Shown: in pieces, positions 51,769 through 61,610 of the stretch
How the letters are laid out: every line of letters begins with the position of its first letter
Numbering within the stretch: the first letter of the stretch is position 1
Origin: Actinomycetota bacterium
GTDB lineage: Bacteria; Actinomycetota; Actinomycetes; Mycobacteriales; JACQDL01
Length of the DNA stretch: 64,000 nt
Reading direction: 5' to 3'
Assembly (NCBI GenBank): GCA_016201065.1
Contig: JACQDL010000059.1
Coordinates: 22,623 to 86,622 of the forward strand
Notes under the pieces: generated by a model
What the model was told of the DNA's origin: nothing
What the model saw: only the letters and a program-made list of their open reading frames with translations
Databases searched by the model: none
Made by a program: the position numbers and the translations under genes

Positions 51769-51998
51769 GCCGCCCGGCGGCCGGCCGCCGGGGCGGTGAC
51801 GCACGGCTCGGCGTCAACCCGATCACCTGCCGGGCGCACGGGCTGTGCGCGGAGCTGTTGCCCGAGCTGATCGGCCTGGATGAGTGGGGGTACCCGATCC
51901 TGGCCGCATCCCCGGTCCCACCGCAGCTGCTGGAGATGGCCCGGGATGCGGTGGCCGCCTGCCCCACGCTCGCCCTGCGGTTGAGCGGCGCCCGCTAG
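51765..51998 (+). CDS. ferredoxin ([3Fe-4S] or [4Fe-4S], single cluster)
   Basis: A 77-residue ferredoxin. NPITCRAHGLCAELLPELIG supplies two cluster Cys and AVAACPTLALRL the last (CP motif); DEWGYPIL between is typical of actinobacterial ferredoxins paired with P450s or NuoF-like proteins. The middle Cys pattern suggests a [3Fe-4S] cluster. GTG at 51765 overlaps the NuoF-like stop by 4 bases. Confidence 0.9.
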   Translation: MSRPAAGRRGGDARLGVNPITCRAHGLCAELLPELIGLDEWGYPILAASPVPPQLLEMARDAVAACPTLALRLSGAR

Positions 51999-52044
51999 CC
52001 CCGCGGACCGGTGCCGGCCCCGCGGACCGGTACCCGGCTTCCCG
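51999..52044. repeat. microduplications between ferredoxin and HDOD genes
   Basis: GCCCCGCGGACCGGT occurs twice in direct tandem, followed by two copies of ACCCGGCTTCCCG, the second running into the end of the HDOD gene. Convergent intergenic region; probably replication slippage. Confidence 0.7.
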
Positions 52045-53247
52045 CTACCCGGCTTCCCGATGGCCGGCGCAGAGCGCGGCCCACCTGGCGACCCGCTCGG
52101 CGTCGAGATACCCGACCGGAACGACGGCGGTGGCGAGCTCCGGAGCACGGGCGTAGCGAACCGCGAACGCCACCGCGTGGTCGAGCGGGACCGCTGCCGG
52201 TCCGGTGGGCTGGCACGGCTGGCTGGCCACCGCCTGCACCAGCGCGACCGGAAAGCCCCACAGCCCGAGCAGGTACCCGCCGGCCTGGCCGACGGTGCAG
52301 CCGAACTCGCGCCGCTCCAGCTGCTGCAGCTCCCCCGGGTCGGCGAGCGCCGCCCGCCGGATGGCCTCGTATCCGCCCGGGTTGCCGGACGCGAGCACCA
52401 GGAGCCCCAGCTCGTGCAACAGTCCGGCGAGGAACGCGTGGCCGGGAGCCCCGTGCTGCCATCCCTCGGCGACCGCGATCCGCTGCGCGAGGACGCCGGC
52501 ATGCAGGCCGCGCTGGCGCAACTCCTCGACGTCGAGGGACTCCGGCAGCTGTGGTCCGGGGCGGAAGACGGCGCCCGACAGCGCGAGCGACCGGACCGTC
52601 TCCATGCCGAGCAGCGCGACCGCCCTGGTGATCGACTCGACCGGCTGCGGTATCACGAAGAACGCGGAGTTGACCAGCTTGAGTACCTCGGCCACGGTCG
52701 CGATGTCCCGCTCCACCACGGCCGCCACGTCAGCGATGGTGAAGTCGGGCGTGGACACCACGGCGACCATCTCGGTGTGGACCCGTGGCGGCTTCGGCAG
52801 GTTCTCGACCCCGCCAAGCGCCTTCCGGATCTGATCGCAGCTGAGCATGTCGCGAATTCGGAGGACGCCCTCGACGGCGGCCACCAACGTGTCCGTCTCG
52901 CACGGTTTGGCCAGATACTGCTGGGTCGGACCGATCGCGGCGATGATGGACTCGAGCCCGGCGTGACCGGACAGCACGATCCGGGCCGTTGCCGGGTACA
53001 GCCGCAGCACCTCGCCGAGCAGCTGGGCACCGTCCATGCCCGGCATCCGCATGTCGGTCACGACGACGTCGACGGGTTGCTGGGCCATCAGCGCCAACGC
53101 CTCCTCGCCACCGCTGGCGAAGGTCATCTCCCAGACGCTGCGCTGCCCGCTCAGCCGGCGACGCAGCCCGGCCAGCACATTCGGCTCGTCGTCGACGAAC
53201 AGCACCCGGGCCAGCTCGGCTCCGGGGCCGGAAGTCTGGTCACTCAC
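52045..53247 (-). CDS. response regulator with HDOD output domain
   Basis: A 400-residue protein: receiver (RVLFVDDEPNVLAGLRRRL, VVVTDMRMPGMDG with phospho-Asp, YLAKPCETDTLV) then an HDOD domain (LPKPPRVHTEMVAVVSTPDF, EVLKLVNSAFFVIPQPVESI, AFLAGLLHELGLLVLAS). HDOD proteins relay signals to cyclic-dinucleotide, motility or stress outputs and lack catalytic HD residues. GTG at 53247 overlaps the PAS kinase stop by 8 bases, so these are likely cognate partners. Confidence 0.92.
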   Translation of the reverse strand: MSDQTSGPGAELARVLFVDDEPNVLAGLRRRLSGQRSVWEMTFASGGEEALALMAQQPVDVVVTDMRMPGMDGAQLLGEVLRLYPATARIVLSGHAGLESIIAAIGPTQQYLAKPCETDTLVAAVEGVLRIRDMLSCDQIRKALGGVENLPKPPRVHTEMVAVVSTPDFTIADVAAVVERDIATVAEVLKLVNSAFFVIPQPVESITRAVALLGMETVRSLALSGAVFRPGPQLPESLDVEELRQRGLHAGVLAQRIAVAEGWQHGAPGHAFLAGLLHELGLLVLASGNPGGYEAIRRAALADPGELQQLERREFGCTVGQAGGYLLGLWGFPVALVQAVASQPCQPTGPAAVPLDHAVAFAVRYARAPELATAVVPVGYLDAERVARWAALCAGHREAG

Positions 53248-55006
53248 CGGGTGCTCCGCGGGGCGGGTCCGCGACGTCCAGCGGCAGGATGATGGTGAAG
53301 GTCGCTCCCTCGCCGGGCGCCGAGCGGACGCCGATCGTGCCGCCGTGCTTGCGCACCGAGTTCATCGCCATGCTCAGGCCCTGGCCGGTGCCCTTGCCCA
53401 CCTCCTTGGTCGTGAAGAACGGATCGAAGATCCGCTCCTGGACCGCGCCGTCCATCCCGGGCCCGTCGTCGGCGATCTCGATCCGCACCGTGTCCCGCTC
53501 CCGTCTCGTCCGCAGCCGGATGTGTCCCATCGGGACGGAGCTGTCGCGTCCCCGTTGCTCGCCGATCGCGTGCGCCGCGTTGACGACGATGTTGAGCACG
53601 GTCTGCTTGAGTTCACCCTCGTAGCAGGACACGATGCCGACCGCGGGGTCGAAGTCGCACTCGACCTCGGCGACGTACTTCCATTCGCTACGGGAGACCT
53701 GCACGGTGCTGTCCATCGTGCGGTTGAGGTCCGTCTCCGAGCGGCCCTGCCCGGGATGGGAGAAGTCCTTCATGGCCCGCACGATCTGGGTGACGCGGTC
53801 CAGCCCCTCCGCCGACTGGGCGAGCGCGCCCGGCACCTCCACGCCCAGGAAGTCCAGATCGATGGCGCCGACCGTCTCCGTCATCCGGCCCACCAGCTCC
53901 ACGTCTGCGGTCCCGCACTGCCCGGCCTGCCGGACGAGCGCGGAAAGCGCGACCACCGCCGCAAGCACCTCCGCGAAGGAGTCCGCGACGAACCGGTTGT
54001 TGTCGTTGACATACTGCACCGGAGTGTTGATCTCGTGGGCGATGCCGGCCGCGAGCTGGCCGATCGACTCCAGCCTGGTGGCCTGGGCGAGCTGACGCTC
54101 CAGCGCCGTGACGTGGGTCACGTCAGCGGCGACGCCAATGACACCTTCCGCCTCTCCCCAGCTCGCGCACTGTGGCAGCACCGACAGCAGCAGGCTGTGG
54201 GCGACGCCCGACGCCCCGGACGCGGTGACCTTCACCCCGGAGACGGGCTGTGTCGTCTGCAGCACCTGCCGCTCCAGCTCCGCCAGCACCGGCGTGAGCT
54301 CATCGGTCACGTCCAGCTCCCGCTCCAGCCGGCCGATGACGCCGCCCTCGGTCAGGCCGCGGAACGCCAGGAAGGCGTTGTTGCAGCCGACGTACCGCAG
54401 GCTGGTGTTCTTCCAGAACACCAGGTGCGGGATCGTCCCCAGCACGTTCGCCAGCAGGGTTCGCTCGCGGGCAAGCTCGTCGGCCATCGCCCTGGTCCGG
54501 CGGACGGACTCCCGAACGTGGTCCTCGGCGCGCCGGCGGGAGGTGACGTCCCGCTCGACCCAGATCTGGCGCACCACCCGGCCGCCCTCGCTGATCGGCA
54601 GCGCCTCGATGCTCACCCAGTACGGCCGGCCACCCTTGGCCCGGAACGGGTACTCGCCGACAACCGAACGCCCGGCGTCGAGCGTGGCGAAGATCTCGTC
54701 GAACTCCGGCGTGCGGGTGAACGGGCCCTTGTACAGGTCGCGGTGTCGCCGGCCGACCACCTCCGCAGCGGCGTAGCCGGTGATCTGGGTGAACCCCTCG
54801 TTGACCCACTCGACCACGCCGTCGCCGTCAGCGATGCTCACCCCGCTGTTGGTGTGCCGGGCGACCAGGGCGAGCCGGGCCGCGTACTCGGCCTCCGCCG
54901 TGTCTTCCTGCTGTCGGCCGACCAGGCCGCCAACGTCACCCGACGCCGGGAGGGCACCGTCGACGGCGTCCAGCGGCGCGCCCTTCCTCGCCGCGAGACC
55001 GCTCAT
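53240..55006 (-). CDS. soluble PAS sensor histidine kinase
   Basis: A 588-residue cytoplasmic kinase with no membrane segments: PAS-PAC at about 50-155 (VEWVNEGFTQITGYAAAEV, RDLYKGPFTRTPEF, YWVSIEALPIS), a second PAS at about 185-300 (VLGTIPHLVFWKNTSLRYVG), phospho-His324 in LAAGIAHEINTPVQYV, N-box VLNIVVNAAHAIGE, IADDGPGMDGAV and TGQGLSMAMNSVRKHGG. ATG at 55006. It is upstream of the HDOD regulator and divergent from the degenerate HD regulator; it may phosphorylate both. Confidence 0.93.
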   Translation of the reverse strand: MSGLAARKGAPLDAVDGALPASGDVGGLVGRQQEDTAEAEYAARLALVARHTNSGVSIADGDGVVEWVNEGFTQITGYAAAEVVGRRHRDLYKGPFTRTPEFDEIFATLDAGRSVVGEYPFRAKGGRPYWVSIEALPISEGGRVVRQIWVERDVTSRRRAEDHVRESVRRTRAMADELARERTLLANVLGTIPHLVFWKNTSLRYVGCNNAFLAFRGLTEGGVIGRLERELDVTDELTPVLAELERQVLQTTQPVSGVKVTASGASGVAHSLLLSVLPQCASWGEAEGVIGVAADVTHVTALERQLAQATRLESIGQLAAGIAHEINTPVQYVNDNNRFVADSFAEVLAAVVALSALVRQAGQCGTADVELVGRMTETVGAIDLDFLGVEVPGALAQSAEGLDRVTQIVRAMKDFSHPGQGRSETDLNRTMDSTVQVSRSEWKYVAEVECDFDPAVGIVSCYEGELKQTVLNIVVNAAHAIGEQRGRDSSVPMGHIRLRTRRERDTVRIEIADDGPGMDGAVQERIFDPFFTTKEVGKGTGQGLSMAMNSVRKHGGTIGVRSAPGEGATFTIILPLDVADPPRGAPGE

Positions 55007-55233
55007 GATCGGCTCCTCTCCGGGTCGCTTCGCCCGGCTGCGGTGCAGCCGTCACGACGGCTACTGCGCCGTCGTGATCCGCCCGATCTCTCATCGACGG
55101 CCACGAGGTGTGCCTGAGCGAACGGCGGCGACATCCGCCGAACCGAGTGCCTACACCACCAAGAGTGATGGCGTCGCTACCATTTGCTCATGACAGGATG
55201 CGCCGGGACCGCTCCGGACCCGGGCGGACCGGC

Positions 55234-56457
55234 ATGACGCAGCGCGTGCTCATGGTCGACGATGAACCGCGCCTCCTCGACGCGATGCGCCGATCGCTGC
55301 GCGGCCGCTACACGTTGGAGACCGGCTCCTCGGGCCCGGACGGTCTGGCGCTGATCGAGCAGGGCCTGGCAGCCGGGGAGCCGTTCGCGGTCGTGGTGTC
55401 CGACATGATGATGCCCGGCATGAACGGGGCGGAGTTCCTGGCGCGGGCCCGGCAGCTCGACGGCGACGCGGTCCAGATGATCCTGTCGGGCCAGGCCGAC
55501 CTCACCTCGACGATCAGTGCCGTGAACAACGGAAACCTGTTCCGCTTCCTCACCAAGCCGTGCGACAACGTCAGCCTGACCCGGGCCCTGGACGATGCCC
55601 TGCGCCAGCACCAGCTGCTGCTGGCCGAGCGCGAGCTCATCGAGCGCACCCTCAGCGGTGCGGTCGAGGTGCTCACCGAGCTGCTGACCATCGCCAGCCC
55701 GGCCGCGGGTTCCCGTACCAACGCCGCCCGCACGCTGGTCGATGCGGTGGTCGCCACGGTGCCGGTCACCGACACGTGGGAGTTGCGGCTGGCGACCATG
55801 CTCGGGCAGATCGGCTGTGTCGCCCTACCGGGCGAGCTGCTCGAGCGGTACAACGCGGGCTGGAAGCTCTCCCCGGATGAGCAGGAGCTGTTCCGGGCGC
55901 ACCCCGGGCTGGCCCGGGACCTGCTGCGCCGGATACCCCGGCTCGAACGGGTCGCCGAGTGGGTCGGCGGGCAACCCCTCTCGCCCGCCGACCTGCCGCC
56001 GGCCGGCTCCCGGAAGCCGGCCAACAAGGAGCCGGCCAACAAGGATGAGGACGCCGAGGAGACGGCTGCCCAGGACGGCCCGCCCGACCAGGAGCAGCCG
56101 ATCAGCGGCGAGTTCGTCTACACCGCCGCGATGAACTTCCTCATCCTGCATGAGCAGGGCAAGGGTCCGGCGCCGGCCGCCCGGCGGCTTCGCGCGACGG
56201 GTCTCTACCCGGACAGCGTGATCGACGCGCTCTTCGACGCCGCCGACCGGCTGAAGGTGCCCGGCGAGGTGCACGTGGTCAGCGCCCAACAACTGCGGCC
56301 GGGAATGGTGCTCACCCAGGACATCCTCACCTCAACCGGGATGACCCTGGTCAAGAAGGGCGAGCAGATCACCAGCACGCTGGCGATCCGGGTGGAGAAC
56401 TTCGCCCTGCAGGTCGGGGTCGTCGAACCCATCCTGGTGCGGGTGTCCGGCTCCTGA
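55234..56457 (+). CDS. response regulator with HD-GYP-like but degenerate output
   Basis: A 407-residue protein. Receiver: [20 protein letters not shown], phospho-Asp57 in [33 protein letters not shown]. The following helical region ([40 protein letters not shown]) aligns with RpfG-type HD-GYP domains but lacks the HD pair and GYP, so it should not cleave c-di-GMP. A charged linker ([13 protein letters not shown]) precedes a C-terminal domain ending [23 protein letters not shown] at 55234. Confidence 0.85.
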   Translation: MTQRVLMVDDEPRLLDAMRRSLRGRYTLETGSSGPDGLALIEQGLAAGEPFAVVVSDMMMPGMNGAEFLARARQLDGDAVQMILSGQADLTSTISAVNNGNLFRFLTKPCDNVSLTRALDDALRQHQLLLAERELIERTLSGAVEVLTELLTIASPAAGSRTNAARTLVDAVVATVPVTDTWELRLATMLGQIGCVALPGELLERYNAGWKLSPDEQELFRAHPGLARDLLRRIPRLERVAEWVGGQPLSPADLPPAGSRKPANKEPANKDEDAEETAAQDGPPDQEQPISGEFVYTAAMNFLILHEQGKGPAPAARRLRATGLYPDSVIDALFDAADRLKVPGEVHVVSAQQLRPGMVLTQDILTSTGMTLVKKGEQITSTLAIRVENFALQVGVVEPILVRVSGS

Positions 56458-56530
56458 CCGGGTCGGTGGGTGCCGGCTCCGGCGCGGTACCGTCTGGACG
56501 CTGACCGGGCTCGGCCGAAGGGAGGTCAGC

Positions 56531-58048
56531 GTGGCCGACCTCGTGGGAGCCCTCGACCAGGGCACGACGAGCACCCGGTTCATGGTCTTCGACCACGGGG
56601 GCAAGGTCGTCGCCAGACACCAGCTCGAGCACGACCAGGTGCTGCCCCGGCCCGGCTGGGTGGAGCACGATCCGGTGCAGATCTGGTCCCGCAGCCACAC
56701 CGTCATCGAGCAGGCCATGCGCTCCGGCGGGCTGCGGGCCACCGATCTGGTGGCCATCGGGGTGACCAACCAGCGCGAGACCACGGTGGTCTGGGACCGG
56801 GTGACCGGACGGCCGTACCACAACGCCATCGTCTGGCAGGACACCCGGACCGACCGGATCTCCGCCGCGCTGGAGCAGGACGGCCACGGTGAGCTCATCC
56901 GGCGCAGGACCGGCCTGCCGCCGGCGACCTACTTCTCCGGCGCGAAGATCCAGTGGATCCTCGACAACGTCGACGGCGTGCGGGCCGCGGCCGACCGCGG
57001 TGACGCGATCTTCGGGACCATCGACAGCTGGCTGCTGTGGAACCTCACCGGTGGACCGGACGGCGGCCGGCACGTCACCGACGTCACCAACGCCAGCCGG
57101 ACGATGCTGATGGCGCTGGAGACGCTGGATTGGGACGACGAGCTGCTCGCGCTGTTCACCATCCCGCGGCAGATGCTCCCCCAGATCCGGCCCTCGGCCG
57201 ACCCGGCCGGCTACGGCGTGACCCGGCTCGACGGCCCGCTGGCTGGCGTGGTGCCGCTGACCGGCGCGCTCGGCGACCAGCAGGCGGCGACGGTGGGGCA
57301 GGTGTGCTTCGCCCCCGGGGAGGCGAAGAACACCTACGGGACCGGCAACTTCCTGCTGCTCAACACCGGCAGGCACGCCGTCCGGTCGGACAGCGGCCTG
57401 CTGACCACCGTCTGCTACCAGTTCGCCGACGAGCCCGCCGTATACGCGCTGGAGGGGTCGATCGCGGTCACCGGATCGGCCGTGCAGTGGCTGCGCGACC
57501 AGCTCGGCATCATCGACGACGCCGCGCAGAGCGAGGCGCTGGCCGGACAGGTGCCGGACAACGGTGGCATCTACTTCGTGCCGGCCTTCTCCGGGTTGTT
57601 CGCACCGCACTGGCGCGCCGACGCGCGGGGGGTCATCGTCGGGTTGTCCCGGTTCAACACCAAGGCCCACCTGGCCCGGGCCACCCTGGAGGCCATCTGC
57701 TACCAGACCCGCGACGTCGCCGACGCGATGGAGCAGGACTCTGGCGTGCACCTCGACGTGCTCAAGGTCGACGGCGGGATCACCGCCAACAACCTGTGCA
57801 TGCAGCTCCAGGCGGACATCCTCGGCGTGCCGGTCAGCCTGCCGGCGGTCGCCGAGACGACCGCGCTCGGGGCGGCGTACGCGGCCGGGCTCGCGGCGGG
57901 TCTGTGGCACAGCACCGACGAACTGCGGGCACACTGGACCGAGCACAGGCGATGGACACCGCAATGGACCGAGCAGCAGCGGGCCGTGGGGCACGCCGGC
58001 TGGACCAGGGCCATCCAGCGCGCGCTCGGCTGGGTGGAGCTCGGCTGA
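56531..58048 (+). CDS. glpK: glycerol kinase
   Basis: A 505-residue FGGY kinase making glycerol-3-phosphate. [18 protein letters not shown] is the phosphate loop, [20 protein letters not shown] the glycerol/ADP region, [13 protein letters not shown] and [20 protein letters not shown] the other motifs. GTG at 56531 has GAAGGGAGG seven bases upstream. Directly followed by glpD; no GlpF or regulator seen. Confidence 0.97.
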   Translation: MADLVGALDQGTTSTRFMVFDHGGKVVARHQLEHDQVLPRPGWVEHDPVQIWSRSHTVIEQAMRSGGLRATDLVAIGVTNQRETTVVWDRVTGRPYHNAIVWQDTRTDRISAALEQDGHGELIRRRTGLPPATYFSGAKIQWILDNVDGVRAAADRGDAIFGTIDSWLLWNLTGGPDGGRHVTDVTNASRTMLMALETLDWDDELLALFTIPRQMLPQIRPSADPAGYGVTRLDGPLAGVVPLTGALGDQQAATVGQVCFAPGEAKNTYGTGNFLLLNTGRHAVRSDSGLLTTVCYQFADEPAVYALEGSIAVTGSAVQWLRDQLGIIDDAAQSEALAGQVPDNGGIYFVPAFSGLFAPHWRADARGVIVGLSRFNTKAHLARATLEAICYQTRDVADAMEQDSGVHLDVLKVDGGITANNLCMQLQADILGVPVSLPAVAETTALGAAYAAGLAAGLWHSTDELRAHWTEHRRWTPQWTEQQRAVGHAGWTRAIQRALGWVELG

Positions 58049-58084
58049 GCTGGCCAGCACGTCCGACGATCAGGAGGTCCCCAG

Positions 58085-59797
58085 GTGGGTGCCGAGCCAC
58101 TCTCGCCGCGTGCCCGCGCCCGCGCCATCGACCAGATGGCCAAGATCGGCGAGCTGGACGTTCTTGTCATCGGTGGCGGCGTGGTCGGCGCCGGCACCGC
58201 GCTGGACGCGGTGACCCGGGGCATGTCCACCGCCGTCGTGGAGGCCCGGGACTGGGCCAGCGGCACCTCGTCCCGGTCGAGCAAGCTCATCCACGGTGGC
58301 CTGCGCTACCTGGAGATGCTCGACTTCGGTCTGGTCCGGGAGGCGTTGCAGGAACGCAGCCTGCTGCTGCGCCACCTCGCCCCGCACCTGGTACGCCCGG
58401 TGCCGTTCCTGTACCCGCTGACCCACCGGGTCTGGGAGCGCCCCTACGTCGGCTCCGGCGTGCTGCTCTACGACGCGATGAGCATGTCCGCCGGGACCCA
58501 GCGGGGCGTGCCCCGGCATCGCCACCTGTCCCGGCGTGGCGCCCTGCGTGCGGCGCCATGTCTGAAACCGTCGGCTCTGGTCGGGGCGGTGCAGTACTGG
58601 GACGGCCAGGTCGACGACGCCCGGCACACGCTTGGCCTGGTCCGCACCGCGGTCCACTTCGGCGCGCTCGCTGCCAACCGGGTCCGGGTCACCGGCTTCC
58701 TCCGGCAGGGCGAACGGGTCACCGGCGCGACCATGGTCGACCAGGAGACGGGGCACCCGTTCGAGGTCCGGGCCCGGCAGGTGATCAATGCGACCGGCGT
58801 GTGGACCGACGAGACCCAGGCCCTGGCCAATGCCCGGGGGCAGTTCCACGTCCGCGCGTCGAAGGGGGTCCACCTGGTCGTCCCCCGGGACCGGATCCAG
58901 TCCAGCACCGGGCTGATCCTGCGCACCGCGCAGAGCGTGCTGTTCGTGATCCCGTGGGGCCGGCACTGGATCCTCGGCACGACCGACACCGAGTGGCGGC
59001 TGGACAAGGCCCATCCGGCGGCCAGCAGCCGGGACATCGACTACGTCCTCGACCACGTCAACCAGGCCCTCACCGCCCCGCTCACCCGGGAGGACGTCGA
59101 GGGCGTGTACGCCGGCCTGCGGCCGCTGCTGGCCGGCGAGTCCGACCAGACCAGCAAGCTGTCCCGGGAGCATCTGGTCGGCCACCCGGTGCCCGGCCTG
59201 GTGGTCATCGCGGGCGGGAAGTACACGACCTACCGGGTGATGGCCCGGGACGCGGTGGACGAGGCGGCCCGGGCCATGGACGAGTTCGTCCCGCCGTCGT
59301 GTACCGACCGGGTGCCCCTGGTGGGTGCCGACGGTTTCCACGCGCTGTGGAACCAGCGGTACGCGCTGGCGGAGCGGACCGGGCTGCACGTCGCCCGGAT
59401 CGAGCACCTGCTCGGTCGCTACGGCACGTTGATCGACGAGGTCCTGGCGCTGCTCGTCGACGACCGGTCGCTGGCCGATCCGCTGCCGGGCGCGGACGAC
59501 TACCTCGGCGCGGAGGTCGTCTACGCCTGCACCCACGAGGGCGCCCGGCACCTGGACGACGTGCTCGCCCGGCGGACCCGGATCTCGATCGAGACCTGGA
59601 CCCGGGGGGTGGAGACGGCCCGCACCGCGGCCGAGCTGATGGCTGGCCCGCTGGGCTGGGAGGCCGACCAGGTCGAGCGCGAGGTCGAGCACTACCTGGT
59701 GCGGGTGCGCGCCGAGCGGGAGTCACAGCAACAGCCGGACGACGAGACCGCCGACGCGACCCGCCTCGGCGCCCCCGAGATCGTGCCACTGTCGTGA
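58085..59797 (+). CDS. glpD: FAD-dependent glycerol-3-phosphate dehydrogenase
   Basis: A 570-residue flavoprotein oxidising glycerol-3-phosphate to DHAP with transfer to quinone. VLVIGGGVVGAGTALDAVTR binds FAD; DWASGTSSRSSKLIHGGLRY is the GlpD signature; GRHWILGTTDTEW and VVIAGGKYTTYRVMARDAVD complete the motifs. GTG at 58085 has an AGGAGG site. Coupled to glpK by a 36-base gap. Confidence 0.97.
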   Translation: MGAEPLSPRARARAIDQMAKIGELDVLVIGGGVVGAGTALDAVTRGMSTAVVEARDWASGTSSRSSKLIHGGLRYLEMLDFGLVREALQERSLLLRHLAPHLVRPVPFLYPLTHRVWERPYVGSGVLLYDAMSMSAGTQRGVPRHRHLSRRGALRAAPCLKPSALVGAVQYWDGQVDDARHTLGLVRTAVHFGALAANRVRVTGFLRQGERVTGATMVDQETGHPFEVRARQVINATGVWTDETQALANARGQFHVRASKGVHLVVPRDRIQSSTGLILRTAQSVLFVIPWGRHWILGTTDTEWRLDKAHPAASSRDIDYVLDHVNQALTAPLTREDVEGVYAGLRPLLAGESDQTSKLSREHLVGHPVPGLVVIAGGKYTTYRVMARDAVDEAARAMDEFVPPSCTDRVPLVGADGFHALWNQRYALAERTGLHVARIEHLLGRYGTLIDEVLALLVDDRSLADPLPGADDYLGAEVVYACTHEGARHLDDVLARRTRISIETWTRGVETARTAAELMAGPLGWEADQVEREVEHYLVRVRAERESQQQPDDETADATRLGAPEIVPLS

Positions 59798-59850
59798 TGT
59801 CCGGTCGACGCTCACCTCGCGATGACCCCGAATGGTGGTGAGATGGCCGC

Positions 59851-61602
59851 ATGACGAGTCCCGACAGCCGTGCCGGTCCTGACAGCGGTGCCGGTCCTGA
59901 CAGCGGTGCCGGCGCGCTGCTCCGCCGGATCCGCGAGTCGGTGATCGGCGACGACCAGGTGCTGCCCGGACCGTACGGGCCGCGCCGGGTCACCTATGCC
60001 GACTACACCGCGTCGGGGCGTGCCCTCACCTTCATCGAGGACTTCATCACCAAGGAGGTGCTGCCGCGGTACGCCAACACGCACACGGAGTCCAGCGGGA
60101 CCGGACTGCAGACGACGCGGCTGCGCGAGGACGCCCGACGGATCATCCGGGACGCGGTCGGCGGTGACGAGGACACCGTGGTCGTCTTCTGCGGGTCGGG
60201 GTCGACCGCGGCGATCGACAAGCTCATCGGCGTGCTCAACCTGCGCCTGCCGGCCGACCTGGACGCCCGCTACGGGTTGTCCGCGCACATCCCGGCCGGC
60301 GAGCGCCCGGTGGTGTTCATCGGACCGTACGAGCACCACTCCAACGAGCTGCCGTGGCGGGAGTCGATCGCCGACCTGGTGGTCATCCCGGCCGACGCCG
60401 ACGGGCACGTCGACCTGGCCCAGCTGGAGACCGAACTCCTCCGGTACGCCGACCGGCCGCTGCGGATCGGCTCGTTCTCGGCGGCCAGCAACGTCACCGG
60501 CATCGTCAGCGACACCAACCGGATCTCCGCTCTGCTGCACGAGCACGGCGCGCTGTCGTTCTGGGACTTCGCCGCCGCCGCGCCGTACGTGACGATCGAG
60601 ATGTACGACCGGACCGACCCGCCGGCCTACAAGGACGCGGTGTTCATCAGCCCGCACAAGTTCATCGGCGGGCCCGGCACACCAGGCGTGCTGGTGGCGC
60701 GCCGTGAGCTGTTCCGCAACACCGTCCCGGTGGTGCCCGGTGGCGGGACGGTCGCCTACGTCAACCCGACGGAGCACTTCTACCTCACCGATCCAGCCGC
60801 CCGGGAGGAGGGTGGCACTCCGGCGATCATCGAGTCGATCCGGGCCGGCCTGGTCTTCGGCCTGAAGGACGCGGTCGGTGCCGACACCATCCGGGCCCGG
60901 GAGGAGTCGTTCCTGCGCCGGGCCGTCGAGGCCTGGACCGGCAACGAGGCCATTGACGTGCTCGGCAACCTCGCCGCCGAGCGGCTGTCGATCATCTCCT
61001 TCGTGGTACGCCGACCCGGCGGCCGGTACCTGCACCACAACTTCGTGGTAGCGCTGCTCAGCGACCTGTTCGGGATCCAGTCCCGGGGTGGCTGTTCGTG
61101 CGCCGGGCCGTACGGTCACCAGCTGCTGCACATCAACCTGGACCGGTCGCACGAGTTCCAGCACGAGATCGCGGAGGGGCACGAGGGGATCAAGCCCGGC
61201 TGGGTGCGGATCAACTTCAACTACTTCATCTCCGACACGGTCTTCGACTACATCGTCGCGGCGGTGGACCTGGTGGCCCGGGACGGCTGGCGGCTGCTCC
61301 CGGACTACCGGTTCGACCCGGGCACCGGGCTGTGGCGGCACCGCCGCGGTCCGGTGGAACCGCCGATGCGGCTGACCCAGCTCCGGTACGACGACAGCGG
61401 CGTGCTGCGCTACCCCCGCTACCACCACCGGGCGCCCGAGTCCGACCTGGCCGGCTACCTCGCCACCGCTCGTACGCTGATCGCCGACGCCGCGGCGAGG
61501 ACCGACGCCGCCGGGCCTGGTGGTCCGTGCGAGGGAGTCTCCCCGAACTTCGAGCACCTGCGCTGGTTCGAGCTGCCGGCGGTCTGCCTGGAGCCGTCCT
61601 GA
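59851..61602 (+). CDS. class V aminotransferase / cysteine desulfurase-like protein
   Basis: A 583-residue fold-type I PLP enzyme. N-terminal 25 residues contain GPDSGA repeats. The core has VTYADYTASGRALTFIEDFI, TLQTTRL-like GLQTTRLREDARRII, FIGPYEHHSNELPWRES, SLSFWDFAAAAPYVTIEMY and the PLP lysine in FISPHKFIGGPGTPGVL. SRGGCSCAGPYGHQLL carries two Cys where desulfurases have the persulfide Cys, so activity on Cys or selenocysteine is possible. About 180 residues longer than SufS/NifS. ATG at 59851. Substrate unknown. Confidence 0.85.
   Translation: MTSPDSRAGPDSGAGPDSGAGALLRRIRESVIGDDQVLPGPYGPRRVTYADYTASGRALTFIEDFITKEVLPRYANTHTESSGTGLQTTRLREDARRIIRDAVGGDEDTVVVFCGSGSTAAIDKLIGVLNLRLPADLDARYGLSAHIPAGERPVVFIGPYEHHSNELPWRESIADLVVIPADADGHVDLAQLETELLRYADRPLRIGSFSAASNVTGIVSDTNRISALLHEHGALSFWDFAAAAPYVTIEMYDRTDPPAYKDAVFISPHKFIGGPGTPGVLVARRELFRNTVPVVPGGGTVAYVNPTEHFYLTDPAAREEGGTPAIIESIRAGLVFGLKDAVGADTIRAREESFLRRAVEAWTGNEAIDVLGNLAAERLSIISFVVRRPGGRYLHHNFVVALLSDLFGIQSRGGCSCAGPYGHQLLHINLDRSHEFQHEIAEGHEGIKPGWVRINFNYFISDTVFDYIVAAVDLVARDGWRLLPDYRFDPGTGLWRHRRGPVEPPMRLTQLRYDDSGVLRYPRYHHRAPESDLAGYLATARTLIADAAARTDAAGPGGPCEGVSPNFEHLRWFELPAVCLEPS
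59868..59916. repeat. 18-base tandem repeat in class V aminotransferase N-terminus
   Basis: Two to three copies of GCCGGTCCTGACAGCGGT stand in tandem and code GPDSGA repeats just after the start codon. In frame, so tolerated. Confidence 0.85.
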
Positions 61603-61610
61603 CCAACAGG

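Noticed and set aside
55234..56457. Active c-di-GMP phosphodiesterase
   Set aside because: HD and GYP residues are absent from the aligned region.
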